Assembly (NCBI RefSeq): GCF_900172345.1
Contig: NZ_FWFY01000007.1
Location: forward strand, 62,001-126,000
Direction: 5' to 3'
Origin: Limimaricola soesokkakensis
GTDB lineage: Bacteria > Pseudomonadota > Alphaproteobacteria > Rhodobacterales > Rhodobacteraceae
Length of the DNA stretch: 64,000 nucleotides
Shown: positions 52,093-61,942 of the stretch, piece after piece
Layout of the letters: the number at the start of each line of letters is the position of its first letter
How positions within the stretch are numbered: the stretch's first letter is position 1
Program-made: the position numbers and the translations under genes
Notes under the pieces: generated by a model
Database searches by the model: none
The model's input: only the letters and a program-made list of their open reading frames with translations
Told to the model about the DNA's origin: nothing

Positions 52093-52956
52093 TCAGCCCG
52101 CCGTCGCCGCCCAGTCCCAGTACATCTCGCGCACCCGCTTCGTCACCGGGCCGATCGGATAGGCCGTGTCGTCGAAGGCGGTGACCGGCGTGACCTTGTG
52201 CATGTTGCCCGACAGGAACACCTCGTCGGCGGCGTGCACGTCCTCGAAGGACATGGTGACCTCGTGCACCTTCACGCCATCGGCGCGCAGATTGGCGATG
52301 TGACGCGCCCGGGTGATGCCCGCGAGGAAGGTACCGTTGGGGATCGGCGTGAACACCTCGCCGTCGCGCACGATGAAGACGTTGGAACTGGCACTCTCGG
52401 CAACATTGCCCAGAGCGTCGGCTACCAGCGCGTTGCCGAAGCCCTTCGCGCGCGCCTCGGCGATCATCCGGGCGTTGTTGGGGTAGAGGCAGCCCGCCTT
52501 GGCGTTGACCACCGCATCCTCCATCACGGGGCGGCGGAAGCGGGTGGTGGTGAGCGTGGTCGAAGCGTCGGGCGGCGCCATCGGGATCGTCTCCAGCGCC
52601 ACGGCGAACCCGGTCGTGCCCTCTTTGGGCAGGATGCCCAGATGGCCGCCATCTAGGGCCCAGTACATCGGTCGGATGTAGATCGCGGCATCCTTCGGGC
52701 AGGCCGCCAGCCCCTCGCGGACGATGCCGACCATCTCCTGCGTCGAGACGGTGGGGGTGATCATCAGCGCCTCGGCCGAGGCGTTGGCCCGGGCGCAGTG
52801 GCGGTCGAGATCGGGTGCGAGGCCATGCGCGTAGCGTGCGCCGTCGAACACGGTCGTGCCGAGCCACGCGCCGTGATCCGAGGCACGGATCACGGCGATG
52901 TCGCCCTTGTGCCAACGCCCTTCGAAATAGGTCCGGATATCGGTGCCCGTCGCCAT
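52093..52956 (-). CDS. ilvE: branched-chain amino acid aminotransferase (class IV)
   Basis: The 287-residue PLP enzyme belongs to the fold-type IV class. The lysine in DAVVNAKAGCLYPNN is the likely Schiff base, and ESASSNVFIV and GNMHKVTPVTAFDD are family markers. It transaminates Val, Leu and Ile keto acids, although D-amino-acid transaminases share the fold. The next gene starts one base after its stop. Confidence 0.88.
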   Translation of the reverse strand: MATGTDIRTYFEGRWHKGDIAVIRASDHGAWLGTTVFDGARYAHGLAPDLDRHCARANASAEALMITPTVSTQEMVGIVREGLAACPKDAAIYIRPMYWALDGGHLGILPKEGTTGFAVALETIPMAPPDASTTLTTTRFRRPVMEDAVVNAKAGCLYPNNARMIAEARAKGFGNALVADALGNVAESASSNVFIVRDGEVFTPIPNGTFLAGITRARHIANLRADGVKVHEVTMSFEDVHAADEVFLSGNMHKVTPVTAFDDTAYPIGPVTKRVREMYWDWAATAG

Positions 52957-53052
52957 GCCTGTCCTCCGCTTTGGAGCGCAGGCTAGGCCAGCGGCGCAAA
53001 TCGGTCGAGAGGCGGCGGCGATCCGCCGATCCGCAATGCCCGGGCGTTGCGC

Positions 53053-53538
53053 TCAAGCCTCGGCCAGCAGCGCCTCGAGATCGAGCCGGGCATTGCGCAT
53101 CGAAAGCCCGCCCTTGGCATCGCGCGGCCAGTCGGCCTCGGCGCGGTCGCGGTAGATCTCGACCCCGTTGCCGTCCGGATCGCGGAAATAGATCGCCTCG
53201 CTCACCCCGTGATCCGCGGCGCCCTCGATCTCGACCCCGGCCGCGATGACCCGCTGCAGCGCCTGCGCCAATGACTTGCGGTCCGGGTATAGGATCGCGG
53301 TGTGGTAAAGGCCGGTATGGCCCGGCGGCGGCGGCTCGGCGCCGAGGCTCTCCCAGGTGTTGAGGCCGATATGGTGGTGATAGCCCCCGGCCGAGAGAAA
53401 GGCGGCGCCGGAGCCGTATCGCTGCATCAGCTCGAAACCCAACACCTCGCCATAGAAGGCAATGGCACGGTCGAGATCGGCGACGCGCAGATGCACGTGA
53501 CCGATGCGGGTCGCGGCGGGGGCGATGGTGGTGGTCAT
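53053..53538 (-). CDS. VOC/glyoxalase-fold extradiol-type dioxygenase homologue
   Basis: The 161-residue protein starts MTTTIAPAATRIGHVHLRVADLDRAIAFYGEVLGFE. It has a metal-type pattern: His in HVHLRV, His in GGYHHHIGLNTWE and Glu in DPDGNGVEIYRD. It is a single-module VOC protein, half the length of catechol 2,3-dioxygenases, so it may be a glyoxalase or fosfomycin-like enzyme rather than a ring-cleaving one. The start at 53538 has GGAGAGC upstream. Confidence 0.8.
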   Translation of the reverse strand: MTTTIAPAATRIGHVHLRVADLDRAIAFYGEVLGFELMQRYGSGAAFLSAGGYHHHIGLNTWESLGAEPPPPGHTGLYHTAILYPDRKSLAQALQRVIAAGVEIEGAADHGVSEAIYFRDPDGNGVEIYRDRAEADWPRDAKGGLSMRNARLDLEALLAEA

Positions 53539-53724
53539 TTCAGCTCTCCGGTCCTGACGGGCTCTACCGATCAGATAGGGGCTCCGCCGAAGGCGCGGCA
53601 GTCGCCAGTTTCGCACGGCATCGGTGCAACAGCGCGAAAGCGCGATGCCCCCGCTCGCGCCGACGTGAGTTGATCCTCCCGCGCGGGAAGGGGGAAAGGA
53701 GGCGCAAACAGGCAAGGAGTTCCC

Positions 53725-54276
53725 ATGACCCAGACCCGACGCGGTTTCATCGCCAGCGGCGCCGCCGGCCTCGTCACGCTCGCCGCACCGGCCATCGCCG
53801 CCCAGAGCGCGGTGCAGCGCAACGTCTCTGCGCTGCAGAAGATCGACTGGCGCGACCATTTCGACGCGCTGGGCGTGGGTGTCATCGTCGCCGACACGAG
53901 CGCCCGGGCGGTGCATTTCTGGGGCGGCGACGGCGAAACCTACCGCCTCTACCCCTCGTCGGTGCCGGTCAGCCCGGAGCTGACCAAGCTCGGCTACACC
54001 GAGGTGGTGCGCAAGGTCGACGGGCCGACATGGACCCCGACACCGTCGATGCGAGAGCGCGACCCGTCGCTTCCGGCCGTGGTCCCCGCCGGTCCCGGCA
54101 ACCCGCTCGGCACCCATGCGCTATACCTGTCATGGCAGTACTACCGCATCCACGGCACCCATGACACGCGCAAGATCGGGCGCCCGTCCTCGGACGGCTG
54201 CATCGGGCTCTACAACGAGCACATCGCCAAGCTCTTCGCGCTGGCCGAGGTGGGCACGCAGGTGCGGCTGATCTGA
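53725..54276 (+). CDS. L,D-transpeptidase with Tat-type signal peptide
   Basis: The 183-residue protein starts MTQTRRGFIASGAAGLVTLAAPAIAA, with a twin-arginine (RRGF) export signal. The YkuD catalytic region has YRIHGTHD (His143) and SSDGCIGLYN (Cys159). The Arg usually found two residues after the Cys (SxGCxR) is Gly161, unlike the copy at window start (CIRM). Role: peptidoglycan cross-linking. Upstream it has a good ribosome site (AAGGAG). Confidence 0.85.
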   Translation: MTQTRRGFIASGAAGLVTLAAPAIAAQSAVQRNVSALQKIDWRDHFDALGVGVIVADTSARAVHFWGGDGETYRLYPSSVPVSPELTKLGYTEVVRKVDGPTWTPTPSMRERDPSLPAVVPAGPGNPLGTHALYLSWQYYRIHGTHDTRKIGRPSSDGCIGLYNEHIAKLFALAEVGTQVRLI

Positions 54277-54287
54277 GCCGTTCCGGC

Positions 54288-54311
54288 GGAAGGGGACGAC
54301 GCGCCCCTTCC
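54288..54311 (+). terminator. putative terminator after L,D-transpeptidase
   Basis: GGAAGGGG and CCCCTTCC form a perfect 8-bp stem 11 bases after the transpeptidase stop. A few more pairs are possible outside with a bulge. No clear T-run. Confidence 0.4.
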
Positions 54312-54516
54312 TGCCGTGGTCCGGGACCTAGGTGCGAGCAGCCTGATCGGTGCGCAAACTGCGACCCTTCGGACTGCGTATTTCTGGAACAAAGTGGCCA
54401 TGCAGCGCACTTTTCTTCTTGCCGTATCCACTGAAGGAATACGACTCCAGGCAGGCTAGTGCGGGGATCCTGCTCGTCTTGAAGGGACAGGGCGCATGGC
54501 GCCCCGCCCCGGGGGC

Positions 54517-55533
54517 TCAGCGGATGAGCCCCATGATCTCGGAGGTCTTGGCCACGATCGGATCGGCGATGGCGCGGGCGCGCTCGGCGCCGCGCTCCAT
54601 GATCCGGTCGATCTCGGTCGGGTCGTCCATCAGGCGCGCCATCTCGGACGAGATCGGCGCCAGCTTCTCGACCGCCAGATCCGCGAGCGCCGGCTTGAAC
54701 TGACCCCAGCCCGCGCCGCCATGCTCGGCGATCACCTGCTCGGCCGTCATGCCCGACAGCCCGGCATAGATGTTGACGAGGTTCTTCGCCTCGGGACGGT
54801 CCGCGAGGCCCTCGACGCTCTCGGGCAGGGGGGCGGGGTCGGTGCGGGCCTTCTTGAACTTCTTGGCGATGGCGTCGGCATCATCCGTCATGTTGATGCG
54901 TTCCATGTCGCTCTCGCCCGATTTCGACATCTTCTGGGTGCCGTCGCGCAGGTTCATCACCCGCATCGCTGGCCCCTCGATCACCGGGTTGGTGAGCGGG
55001 AAGAAATCAGTCTTGTAGTCGTGGTTGAACTTGGCCGCGATGTCGCGGGTCAGCTCCACATGCTGCTTCTGGTCCTCGCCCACCGGCACGTGGGTGGCGT
55101 GATAGGCGAGAATATCGGCGGCCATCAGCGACGGGTAGGCGTAGAGGCCCAAGCTCTGCTTCTCGGCGTTCTTGCCCGCCTTTTCCTTGAACTGGGTCAT
55201 CCGGTTCATCCAGCCGACGCGCGCCACGCAGTTGAACAGCCAGCCCAGCTCGGCATGGGCCGAGACGCGGGACTGGTTGAACAGGATCGACTTTTCCGGA
55301 TCGATGCCCGAGGCGAGGTAGCTCGCCGCCACCTCGCGGGTGGCACGGCGCAGCTCCTCCGGATCCTGCCAGACGGTGATCGCGTGCAGGTCGACGACGC
55401 AGTAGATCGTCTCGAATTCGCCGCCCTGCATCTCGACGAAGCGCTTGATGGCCCCCAGATAGTTGCCGAGCGTCAGACCCCCCGAGGGCTTGATGCCGGA
55501 AAAGACGCGGGGGGCGAACGTAGTGTCGGTCAT
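54517..55533 (-). CDS. trpS: tryptophanyl-tRNA synthetase
   Basis: The 338-residue class I synthetase has [19 protein letters not shown] (HIGH-type motif TLGN), the catalytic-lid KMSKS in [13 protein letters not shown], and [18 protein letters not shown]. It charges tRNA-Trp. It is downstream of no close neighbour; the region 54277-54516 holds only hairpins, such as GGGCGC/GCGCCC at 54490-54504, that may end its transcript. Confidence 0.96.
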   Translation of the reverse strand: MTDTTFAPRVFSGIKPSGGLTLGNYLGAIKRFVEMQGGEFETIYCVVDLHAITVWQDPEELRRATREVAASYLASGIDPEKSILFNQSRVSAHAELGWLFNCVARVGWMNRMTQFKEKAGKNAEKQSLGLYAYPSLMAADILAYHATHVPVGEDQKQHVELTRDIAAKFNHDYKTDFFPLTNPVIEGPAMRVMNLRDGTQKMSKSGESDMERINMTDDADAIAKKFKKARTDPAPLPESVEGLADRPEAKNLVNIYAGLSGMTAEQVIAEHGGAGWGQFKPALADLAVEKLAPISSEMARLMDDPTEIDRIMERGAERARAIADPIVAKTSEIMGLIR

Positions 55534-55612
55534 GGCGCGTGTCCTGCTGGAAACCGGGTGGCATTCCGATTAGCCATGCCCCCTGTCGAGGTCAACCGAA
55601 GGGACCCCAAGG

Positions 55613-56326
55613 ATGCGACCGCAAGGCTATTACGAACGGCCCGATCCGAACCACGCGCCCATGGAGGGCCCCTTCGGCACGCTGCCGCCGCTGATCGTTG
55701 TGCTGGCGCTGGCGATGGCGGCGATCGAGGCGGCGCTGTCGCTCGGGGCCACCGGGCTTATCGGCGGGCCGCAGGCGGTGGGCTGGCGCATCGGCGCGAT
55801 CGAGGGATGGGGCTTTGCCCCTGCGGTGCTCGACCGACTGCTGACGGGCTGGGACTGGGGCCTCGCCTCGCGGCTACTGAGCTACCCCTTCGTGCATATG
55901 AGCATGACCCATGCGCTCTTCGCGGTGGCGCTGCTGCTGGCGCTGGGCAAGTTCGTGGGCGAGGTGCTGCATCCGCTCGCCTTGGGCGTGATGCTGGTCG
56001 CCACGACACTGGCGGGCGGGCTGGCCTTCGGGCTGTTCATCAGCACCAACTACCCGCTGATCGGCGCCTTTCCGGCAGTCTACGGGCTGATCGGCGGCTT
56101 CACCTACCTGATGTGGTTGCAGCTCGGACGCACAGGCTCGAACCGGCTTGCCGCCTTCCGGTTGATCGGCGTGCTGCTGGCGCTGCAGCTCGTGTTCGGT
56201 CTGATGTTCGGCGCCGACCCCTCTTGGGTGGCCGACGCCGCCGGCTTCGTGACCGGGCTGGCGCTGTCGCCGCTGCTCGCGCCGGGTGGCACCCGCGCCT
56301 TTCTCGCGCGGATGCGGGCGCGCTAG
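55613..56326 (+). CDS. rhomboid-fold protein lacking the catalytic Ser-His dyad
   Basis: The 237-residue, six-helix protein matches rhomboids in helix order and in the TM2 pattern HMSMTHALFAVALLLALGKFVGE (compare HxxxxHlxxNmxxL). The expected GxSG nucleophile motif reads GAFPAVYG (residues 151-158), with Phe at the Ser position. The last-helix His (AHxxGL) is Phe in GFVTGL (211-216). It is therefore a pseudoprotease by sequence. Its stop shares CTAG with the convergent murJ stop. Confidence 0.8.
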   Translation: MRPQGYYERPDPNHAPMEGPFGTLPPLIVVLALAMAAIEAALSLGATGLIGGPQAVGWRIGAIEGWGFAPAVLDRLLTGWDWGLASRLLSYPFVHMSMTHALFAVALLLALGKFVGEVLHPLALGVMLVATTLAGGLAFGLFISTNYPLIGAFPAVYGLIGGFTYLMWLQLGRTGSNRLAAFRLIGVLLALQLVFGLMFGADPSWVADAAGFVTGLALSPLLAPGGTRAFLARMRAR

Positions 56327-57909
56327 CGCCGCACCGCGCGACGGAATTCGGCGAGACGGAACGCGCCCAGGAGCTGGCCGAAGCCGAAATAGCCGGCCAT
56401 GCCGAGCGCCACGAGCAGGGCCAGCGCGAGGTAGCGCACCGAAGCGGTGGCGAGGAACGGGCCGAGCAGGGCCGCGGTGCCGAGCAGCAGCGCCCCCATC
56501 AGCGCCGAGGCGCCGCAGATTCGCCACAGCCGGTGGCGGAACCGGTCGTCCCACTCGGCGGCGTGACCCATCGAGCGCGAGCCGCGCCACAACAGCCAGA
56601 CCATCGCCCAGCCAGCGAGCGTCGTGCCCAGCGCCGCGGCGATGAAACCGATCACCGGGGCGAGACCCACCGCCACCACCACGTTCACCAGCATCGCAGC
56701 AAGCGCGTAGCGGAACGGGGATCGCGTGTCCTCGCGCGCGAAGAACAGCGGTTGCAGCGCCTTTTGCAGCACGAAGGCGGGCAGGCCGAGACCGTAGACC
56801 GCCACCGCCAGCGCCGTCGCCATGGTGTCGTCGGTGGTGAAGGCGCCACGCTCGAACAGCACCGAGACCAGCGGCACCGGGATCACCACGAGCGCCACTG
56901 CGGCGGGGATGGTCAGGGCAAGGCTCATTTCGGCGGCGCGGTTGAATGCGTCGCGTCCGCCCGCCTCGTCGCCCGCCCGCAACCGCCGCGACAGATCCGG
57001 CAGCAGCACCACGCCTACGGCGATGCCGACCACGCCCAGGGGCAGCTGGTAGAGCCGATCGGCATAGTTGAGCCAGGCCACCGCCCCTTCGAAGAAGCTT
57101 GCCACCTGCCGGCCGACCAGCAGGTTGATCTGCACCACGCCGCCCGCAAGCGCCGCAGGCGCGGCGATCGCGGCGAGCTTCTTCAGCTCCGGCGTCATCC
57201 GCGGCCGCGCGAGCCGCAGGTGGAAGCCCGCGCGCTTGGCGGCGATCCAGACGAGGCCGAGCTGCACGAGGCCGGCCAGAGGCACCGAGGCGGCGAGCGT
57301 GTCGCCGACCCTGAGGCCCAGCGCCCGGTCGATGCCCAGCCCGAGGCTTTCCGAGGGGTCGCGCCCCATCGCCGCGCCGATCAGCACCGCCACGATGAAG
57401 ATGACGTTCAGGAGCACTGGCGCCGCGGCCGCGGCCATGAAGCGCCCTGTGGCGTTCAACACGCCGGAGACCAGCGCCGCGAGAGAGATGAACAGGATGT
57501 AGGGGAAAGCGATCCGGCCGTATTCGACCGCGAGTTCGAACCGCTCGTCTTCGGCAAAGCCCGAGGCCATGGCGAAGACCAGCCCCGGCATGGCGAGGAT
57601 GCCGATCACGGTGAAGATCGTGAGCAGGAAGGCCATGCCCGCGAAGGCCTCCTGCGCGAAACGCTCGGCGTCTTCGCCCGCTTCGACCTTTTTCGAGAAC
57701 ATCGGCACGAAGGCCATGTTGAACGCGCCTTCGGCGAAGAAGCGGCGGAACATGTTGGGCAGGGAGAAGGCCACGAGGAAGGCCTCGGCCACCGGGCCAG
57801 CGCCGAGATAGCCCGCGATCATGATGTCGCGGGCGAATCCGAAGACACGGGAGAGGAGGGTCCAGATGCCGACGGTGAGAAAGCCCTGCACGAGGCGTAT
57901 GGGCTTCAA
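56323..57909 (-). CDS. murJ: lipid II flippase MurJ
   Basis: The 528-residue membrane protein is of the MOP superfamily with about 14 helices. Motifs include RVFGFARDIMIAGYLGAG at the N-terminus, FNMAFVPMFSKKVE and PLGVVGIAVGVVLLPDLSRRL. It moves the peptidoglycan precursor lipid II across the inner membrane. The start overlaps the glnD stop by four bases. Confidence 0.95.
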   Translation of the reverse strand: MKPIRLVQGFLTVGIWTLLSRVFGFARDIMIAGYLGAGPVAEAFLVAFSLPNMFRRFFAEGAFNMAFVPMFSKKVEAGEDAERFAQEAFAGMAFLLTIFTVIGILAMPGLVFAMASGFAEDERFELAVEYGRIAFPYILFISLAALVSGVLNATGRFMAAAAAPVLLNVIFIVAVLIGAAMGRDPSESLGLGIDRALGLRVGDTLAASVPLAGLVQLGLVWIAAKRAGFHLRLARPRMTPELKKLAAIAAPAALAGGVVQINLLVGRQVASFFEGAVAWLNYADRLYQLPLGVVGIAVGVVLLPDLSRRLRAGDEAGGRDAFNRAAEMSLALTIPAAVALVVIPVPLVSVLFERGAFTTDDTMATALAVAVYGLGLPAFVLQKALQPLFFAREDTRSPFRYALAAMLVNVVVAVGLAPVIGFIAAALGTTLAGWAMVWLLWRGSRSMGHAAEWDDRFRHRLWRICGASALMGALLLGTAALLGPFLATASVRYLALALLVALGMAGYFGFGQLLGAFRLAEFRRAVRR

Positions 57910-60725
57910 GACACGGCCCTCCGTGCGCCCGCTTCGATGGCCTCGCGCAGGCGGCGCTCGAGCGCGCGCTGCTTCGACTCAGAATGGTATTTCAATCCGA
58001 ACATGTCCTTGACGTAGAAGGTATCGACCGCCTGCTCCCCATAGGTCGCGATGACGGCGGAGGAAATATAGACGTTTGCGGCGGCCAGCGTCCGGGTCAG
58101 GTCGAACAGCAGGCCGGGGCGGTCGCGGGTGTCGACCTCGATGATGGTGAAGATCTCCGAGCCCTCGTTGTCGAAGGCGATCGAGGTCGGCACCCGGAAG
58201 GCGCGCTCGCGCTTGCGGATCTTGTCGCGGTCCTTGATCGCGTCGCGCGCCACCACCTCGCCCCTGAGCGTCTTGCCGATCATCTGTTCGAGCCGCGGCA
58301 GCCGGGCCTCCTCGTAGGGGTGCCCCTCGGCGTCCTGAATCCAGAACACGGCGGTGCACAGCCCGTCCTTGGCGGTATAGGTGCGCGCGTCGACGATGTT
58401 GGCGCCGACCAGCGCCAGCGCCCCGGTGAGCCGCGAGAACAGCCCCGGGTGGTCGGTGGTGGCGAAGCTGACCCGCGTCGCGTCGCGATCGGCATCGAGC
58501 ATCAGGTCGGTACGAATCTCGTCGACGCCGAGGCCGCGCAGCAGATGCGCAAAGCGGACATGGCTGTCGAGCGGCAGACCCTGCCAGTAGGGGCCGTAAT
58601 GCCGCGTCGTCTCGGCCCGAAGCTCGGCCTGCGGCCAGTCCGACAGCGCCTCGCGCAGCGCCTTCTTGGCCTCGGCCTCGCGGGCGCCGCGGTTGAGATC
58701 CTCCAACCCAGTGGCCAGCGCCTCCTCGGTCGCGGTGTAAAGGCCGCGCAGCAGCATGGCCTTCCAGTTGTTCCAAGTGCCCGGGCCGACGCCGCGGATA
58801 TCGCAGACGGTAAGCACGCAGAGCAGGTCGAGCCGCTCCTTGGTCTTCACCGCACGGGCGAAGTCGCGCACCGTGCGCGGCTCGGCGATGTCGCGCTTCT
58901 GCGCCATATCCGACATCAGCAGGTGGTGGCGGACCAGCCATTCCACCGTCTCGGACTCCTTGCGACTGAGGCCCAGCCGTGGCGCCACGCGGCGGGCGAT
59001 CTGCGCGCCCAGAACCGAATGGTCCTCGTCCCGGCCCTTGCCGATGTCGTGCAGCAGCAGCGCCACGTAGAGCACACGGCGATTCACCCCGGCCTTGAGG
59101 ATGCCCGAGGCCACGGGCAGTTCCTCGACCAGCTCTTCGCGCTCGATCTGCGCCAGTGTCGAGATACATTGGATGGTGTGCTCGTCCACCGTGTAGTGGT
59201 GATACATGTTGAACTGCATCATCGCGACGATCGGCGCGAATTCGGGCAGGAACGCCGCCAGCACGCCGAGCTCGTTCATCCGTCGCAGCGCCCGCTCGGG
59301 GTTGCCGCGCCGGATCATCAGGTCGAGGAAGATGCGGTTGGCCTCCCGGTCCTCGCGCAGCTTCGCGTCGATGAGATGCAGGTTGGCCGAGATCAGCCGC
59401 ATCGCGTCGGGGTGCAGCAGATGGCCGGTACGCAGGCTTTCGTCGAAGATCCTGAGCAGGTTCACCGGTTCGGCGAGGAACGCCGCCTCGTCGGCCACGT
59501 CGAGCCGGTTGTGCACGATGCGGTAGGGCGGGCGGGCGCGTTTGCGGCGCGCCAGCAGCCGGGTCAGCATCGGCTCTGATTTCAGATGCGTGGCCTCCTG
59601 CGCGGTCAGGAAGATCCGCGTCAGCTCTCCGACCCGGGTCGCGTGGCGGAAGTAATCCTGCATGAAATGCTCGACCGCGCGCCGTCCGCCGCCATCGACA
59701 TAGCCCATGCGCTCGGCCACCTCGACCTGCATGTCGAAGGTGAGCTGGTCCATCGCCCGGTTGGTGATCAGGTGCAGGTGGCAGCGCACCGCCCAGAGGA
59801 AATCCTCGGCCCGCACGAACTCGGCGTATTCCTCGTCGGTGAAGACGCCGCGGCCCACCAGCTCGGCCGCGTCCTGCACGCCGTAGACGTATTTGCCGAT
59901 CCAGTAGAGCGACTGCAGGTCGCGTAGTCCGCCCTTGCCCTCCTTGACGTTGGGCTCGACCACGTAGCGCTGACCGCCCTGCTTGAGATGGCGCGCGTCG
60001 CGCTCCGCCAGCTTGGCGGCGATGAATTCGGGCGCGGTATTGCGAAACAGCTCGGTCCACAGCCGCTCCTTGAGACTCGCCGCCAGCGCCGTGTCGCCGG
60101 CGAGGCGGCGGCATTCGACCAGCGAGGTACGGATCGTGAAATCCTCCTTCGCCAGCCGCAGGCAGTCCTTCACGGTACGGCTCGCATGGCCAACCTTCAG
60201 CTTCAGGTCCCACAGCATGTAGAGCATCGATTCGATGACGCTCTCGGCCCAGGGCGTGATCTTCCACGGCGTCAGGAACAGCAGGTCGACGTCGGAATGC
60301 GGCGCCATCTCGCCGCGGCCGTAGCCGCCGACGCCCAGAAGCGACAGGCGCTCGCCCTCGGTGGGATTGTGCAGCGGATGCAGCGCACGCGCCACGTCGA
60401 AGCTCGCGGTGACGATCCGGTCGGTAAGCCAGGCATGGGCCCGTGTCACAGGGCGCGCTGCGAAGGGGCGCGTGGCGAAGGCGTCCGCGAGCGCCTCGCG
60501 GCCTTGGCGCCGGGCCTCTGCCAGCACCGCGACGGCGGCGCGGCGCGCGGCCATCGCGTCCCCGGCCTCGGCCATGGCAGTCTCGAGTTGCCGTGTCACG
60601 GCCTCGGTGTCGAATATGTCGCGCGCCGGAAGGATCAGATCCTCCGGCGCGTCGGTCGTGTCGGGCTTCGCGAGGGACGGCGTCTTAGAAGCCGGCGCCG
60701 CGGAAGCTTGTGGGAGCAGGGTCAA
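57906..60725 (-). CDS. glnD: [protein-PII] uridylyltransferase/uridylyl-removing enzyme
   Basis: The 939-residue bifunctional nitrogen sensor has an N-terminal nucleotidyltransferase domain (GVGGYGRGEMAPHSDVDLLFL), a GlnD-adenylyltransferase linker, an HD hydrolase domain with LLHDIGKGRDEDHS, and two C-terminal ACT domains (DHPGLFSRLTGALA and DRPGLLFDLTRTLA). It modifies PII according to glutamine level. The glnD-murJ pair is typical of this lineage. Confidence 0.95.
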   Translation of the reverse strand: MTLLPQASAAPASKTPSLAKPDTTDAPEDLILPARDIFDTEAVTRQLETAMAEAGDAMAARRAAVAVLAEARRQGREALADAFATRPFAARPVTRAHAWLTDRIVTASFDVARALHPLHNPTEGERLSLLGVGGYGRGEMAPHSDVDLLFLTPWKITPWAESVIESMLYMLWDLKLKVGHASRTVKDCLRLAKEDFTIRTSLVECRRLAGDTALAASLKERLWTELFRNTAPEFIAAKLAERDARHLKQGGQRYVVEPNVKEGKGGLRDLQSLYWIGKYVYGVQDAAELVGRGVFTDEEYAEFVRAEDFLWAVRCHLHLITNRAMDQLTFDMQVEVAERMGYVDGGGRRAVEHFMQDYFRHATRVGELTRIFLTAQEATHLKSEPMLTRLLARRKRARPPYRIVHNRLDVADEAAFLAEPVNLLRIFDESLRTGHLLHPDAMRLISANLHLIDAKLREDREANRIFLDLMIRRGNPERALRRMNELGVLAAFLPEFAPIVAMMQFNMYHHYTVDEHTIQCISTLAQIEREELVEELPVASGILKAGVNRRVLYVALLLHDIGKGRDEDHSVLGAQIARRVAPRLGLSRKESETVEWLVRHHLLMSDMAQKRDIAEPRTVRDFARAVKTKERLDLLCVLTVCDIRGVGPGTWNNWKAMLLRGLYTATEEALATGLEDLNRGAREAEAKKALREALSDWPQAELRAETTRHYGPYWQGLPLDSHVRFAHLLRGLGVDEIRTDLMLDADRDATRVSFATTDHPGLFSRLTGALALVGANIVDARTYTAKDGLCTAVFWIQDAEGHPYEEARLPRLEQMIGKTLRGEVVARDAIKDRDKIRKRERAFRVPTSIAFDNEGSEIFTIIEVDTRDRPGLLFDLTRTLAAANVYISSAVIATYGEQAVDTFYVKDMFGLKYHSESKQRALERRLREAIEAGARRAVS

Positions 60726-61875
60726 GGATAACCACCTGGTTGTTGCGGATCGTGGCCACGGCCAGTCCCCGCTGGTTGGTGCCGTTGGACAGCAGCCGGA
60801 AGATCCCCGACGTGCCCTTGAAGCCCTGGCTCTGGACCAGAGCGCCCTGGGTCAGGGCATCGGCGCGGCCGGTCGCGGCCAGTGCGCCGATGGCGGCGAT
60901 GCCGTCATAGGCGAGACCGGCGAGCGGGTGCGGCTGCGCGCCATAGGTCGCCGAGTAGCGCTGCTCGAAGGCGCGCGTGCGGTTGGTGTCGGGCACGGCG
61001 AAGAGGCCGTTCTGCAGACCCGGGAGCGCCAGCGCCTGCGGCGCCGCGTCCCAACGGGTCAGGCCCAGCATCCGCGCCTGCTGCGGCGTGATTCCGGCCT
61101 CGTTCAGCGCGGTGGCGAGGATCGGCAGATCGGCATTGACGCCCGCCGTGGTGAAGACGCCGGTGGCGCCGGAGCCGCGCACCGTCTCGGCCACGCGCGG
61201 CGCGGCGGATTGCACACCGGCCTGGCTCAGCTCGTAGGGTTGGGTTCCGGCGACGGCGCCGCCCGACCGGTTGACGGCGCTGACGATCGCGTCGCGGCCG
61301 ATCGTGCCCTGCAGGTCGTTGCCATAGGCCACCACGTAACGCTGGATGCCGTTGCGCATGCCGTATTGCACCAGCCGATCGGCGGTGTTGGCGAAGGTCG
61401 GCCCGAGGATGAAGACGTTGCCGCCGGCGATCGTCGGGTTGTTCGAGAAGGCGAGCACGTTAACGCCCTGGTTCGCCACCGCGACGCCGGCGGCGTTGGC
61501 GGCCTCGGCATAGAGCGGCCCGAGGATGATCTGCGCGCCCTCGGACACGGCCGTGGTCGCGGCCTGCGCGGCACGGCCCGGATCGCCAGCGGTCGGGTAG
61601 ACCTTCATGTCGATCTCGACATTGCCGAGATCGGCGATGGCAAGGCGGGCGGCGTTTTCGAGATTGCTGGCGAGCAGTTGGTCGGCCCCGGAGGAGGAGC
61701 CGGCGGGCACGAGAAGCGCCACCTTCACGGGGGCGCCGGGCGTCACGCGCTGCGCATCCGAGACCGGGCCGGTGGCCACGATCGGCTGGCACGCGGCAAG
61801 CCAAACGAGTGAGAACAGGGCGAGAAGTCGGGCCGCGGCCTTGCGAGGCTGCGTCAAACGGGCGAACATGGGCAT
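60685..61875 (-). CDS. LppC-like lipoprotein / penicillin-binding protein activator
   Basis: The 396-residue protein begins with a signal peptide ending in the lipobox LVWLAACQP, giving a lipidated Cys. The rest is a periplasmic-binding-protein type I fold (VKVALLVPAGSSSGADQLLASNLENAARLA; ILGPLYAEAANAAGVAVANQG). This matches the LpoA/LppC family that activates penicillin-binding proteins, though alphaproteobacterial members are shorter. The start at 61875 has GGAGAAA upstream. It is divergent from rsmI and overlaps glnD by 41 bp. Confidence 0.8.
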   Translation of the reverse strand: MPMFARLTQPRKAAARLLALFSLVWLAACQPIVATGPVSDAQRVTPGAPVKVALLVPAGSSSGADQLLASNLENAARLAIADLGNVEIDMKVYPTAGDPGRAAQAATTAVSEGAQIILGPLYAEAANAAGVAVANQGVNVLAFSNNPTIAGGNVFILGPTFANTADRLVQYGMRNGIQRYVVAYGNDLQGTIGRDAIVSAVNRSGGAVAGTQPYELSQAGVQSAAPRVAETVRGSGATGVFTTAGVNADLPILATALNEAGITPQQARMLGLTRWDAAPQALALPGLQNGLFAVPDTNRTRAFEQRYSATYGAQPHPLAGLAYDGIAAIGALAATGRADALTQGALVQSQGFKGTSGIFRLLSNGTNQRGLAVATIRNNQVVILDPAPTSFRGAGF

Positions 61876-61942
61876 CACTTTCTCCGGCACGGGCGCGGGG
61901 CAGGTTCGCAACCAATCATAAACCGGGGCGGGCAGGGGTCCA

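Noticed and set aside
54496-58017. A plus-strand open frame of about 1170 residues antisense to trpS, murJ and glnD
   Set aside because: It has no family motifs, is rich in Arg/His/Glu of shadow type and lies opposite well-supported genes. It results from high G+C leaving few stops.
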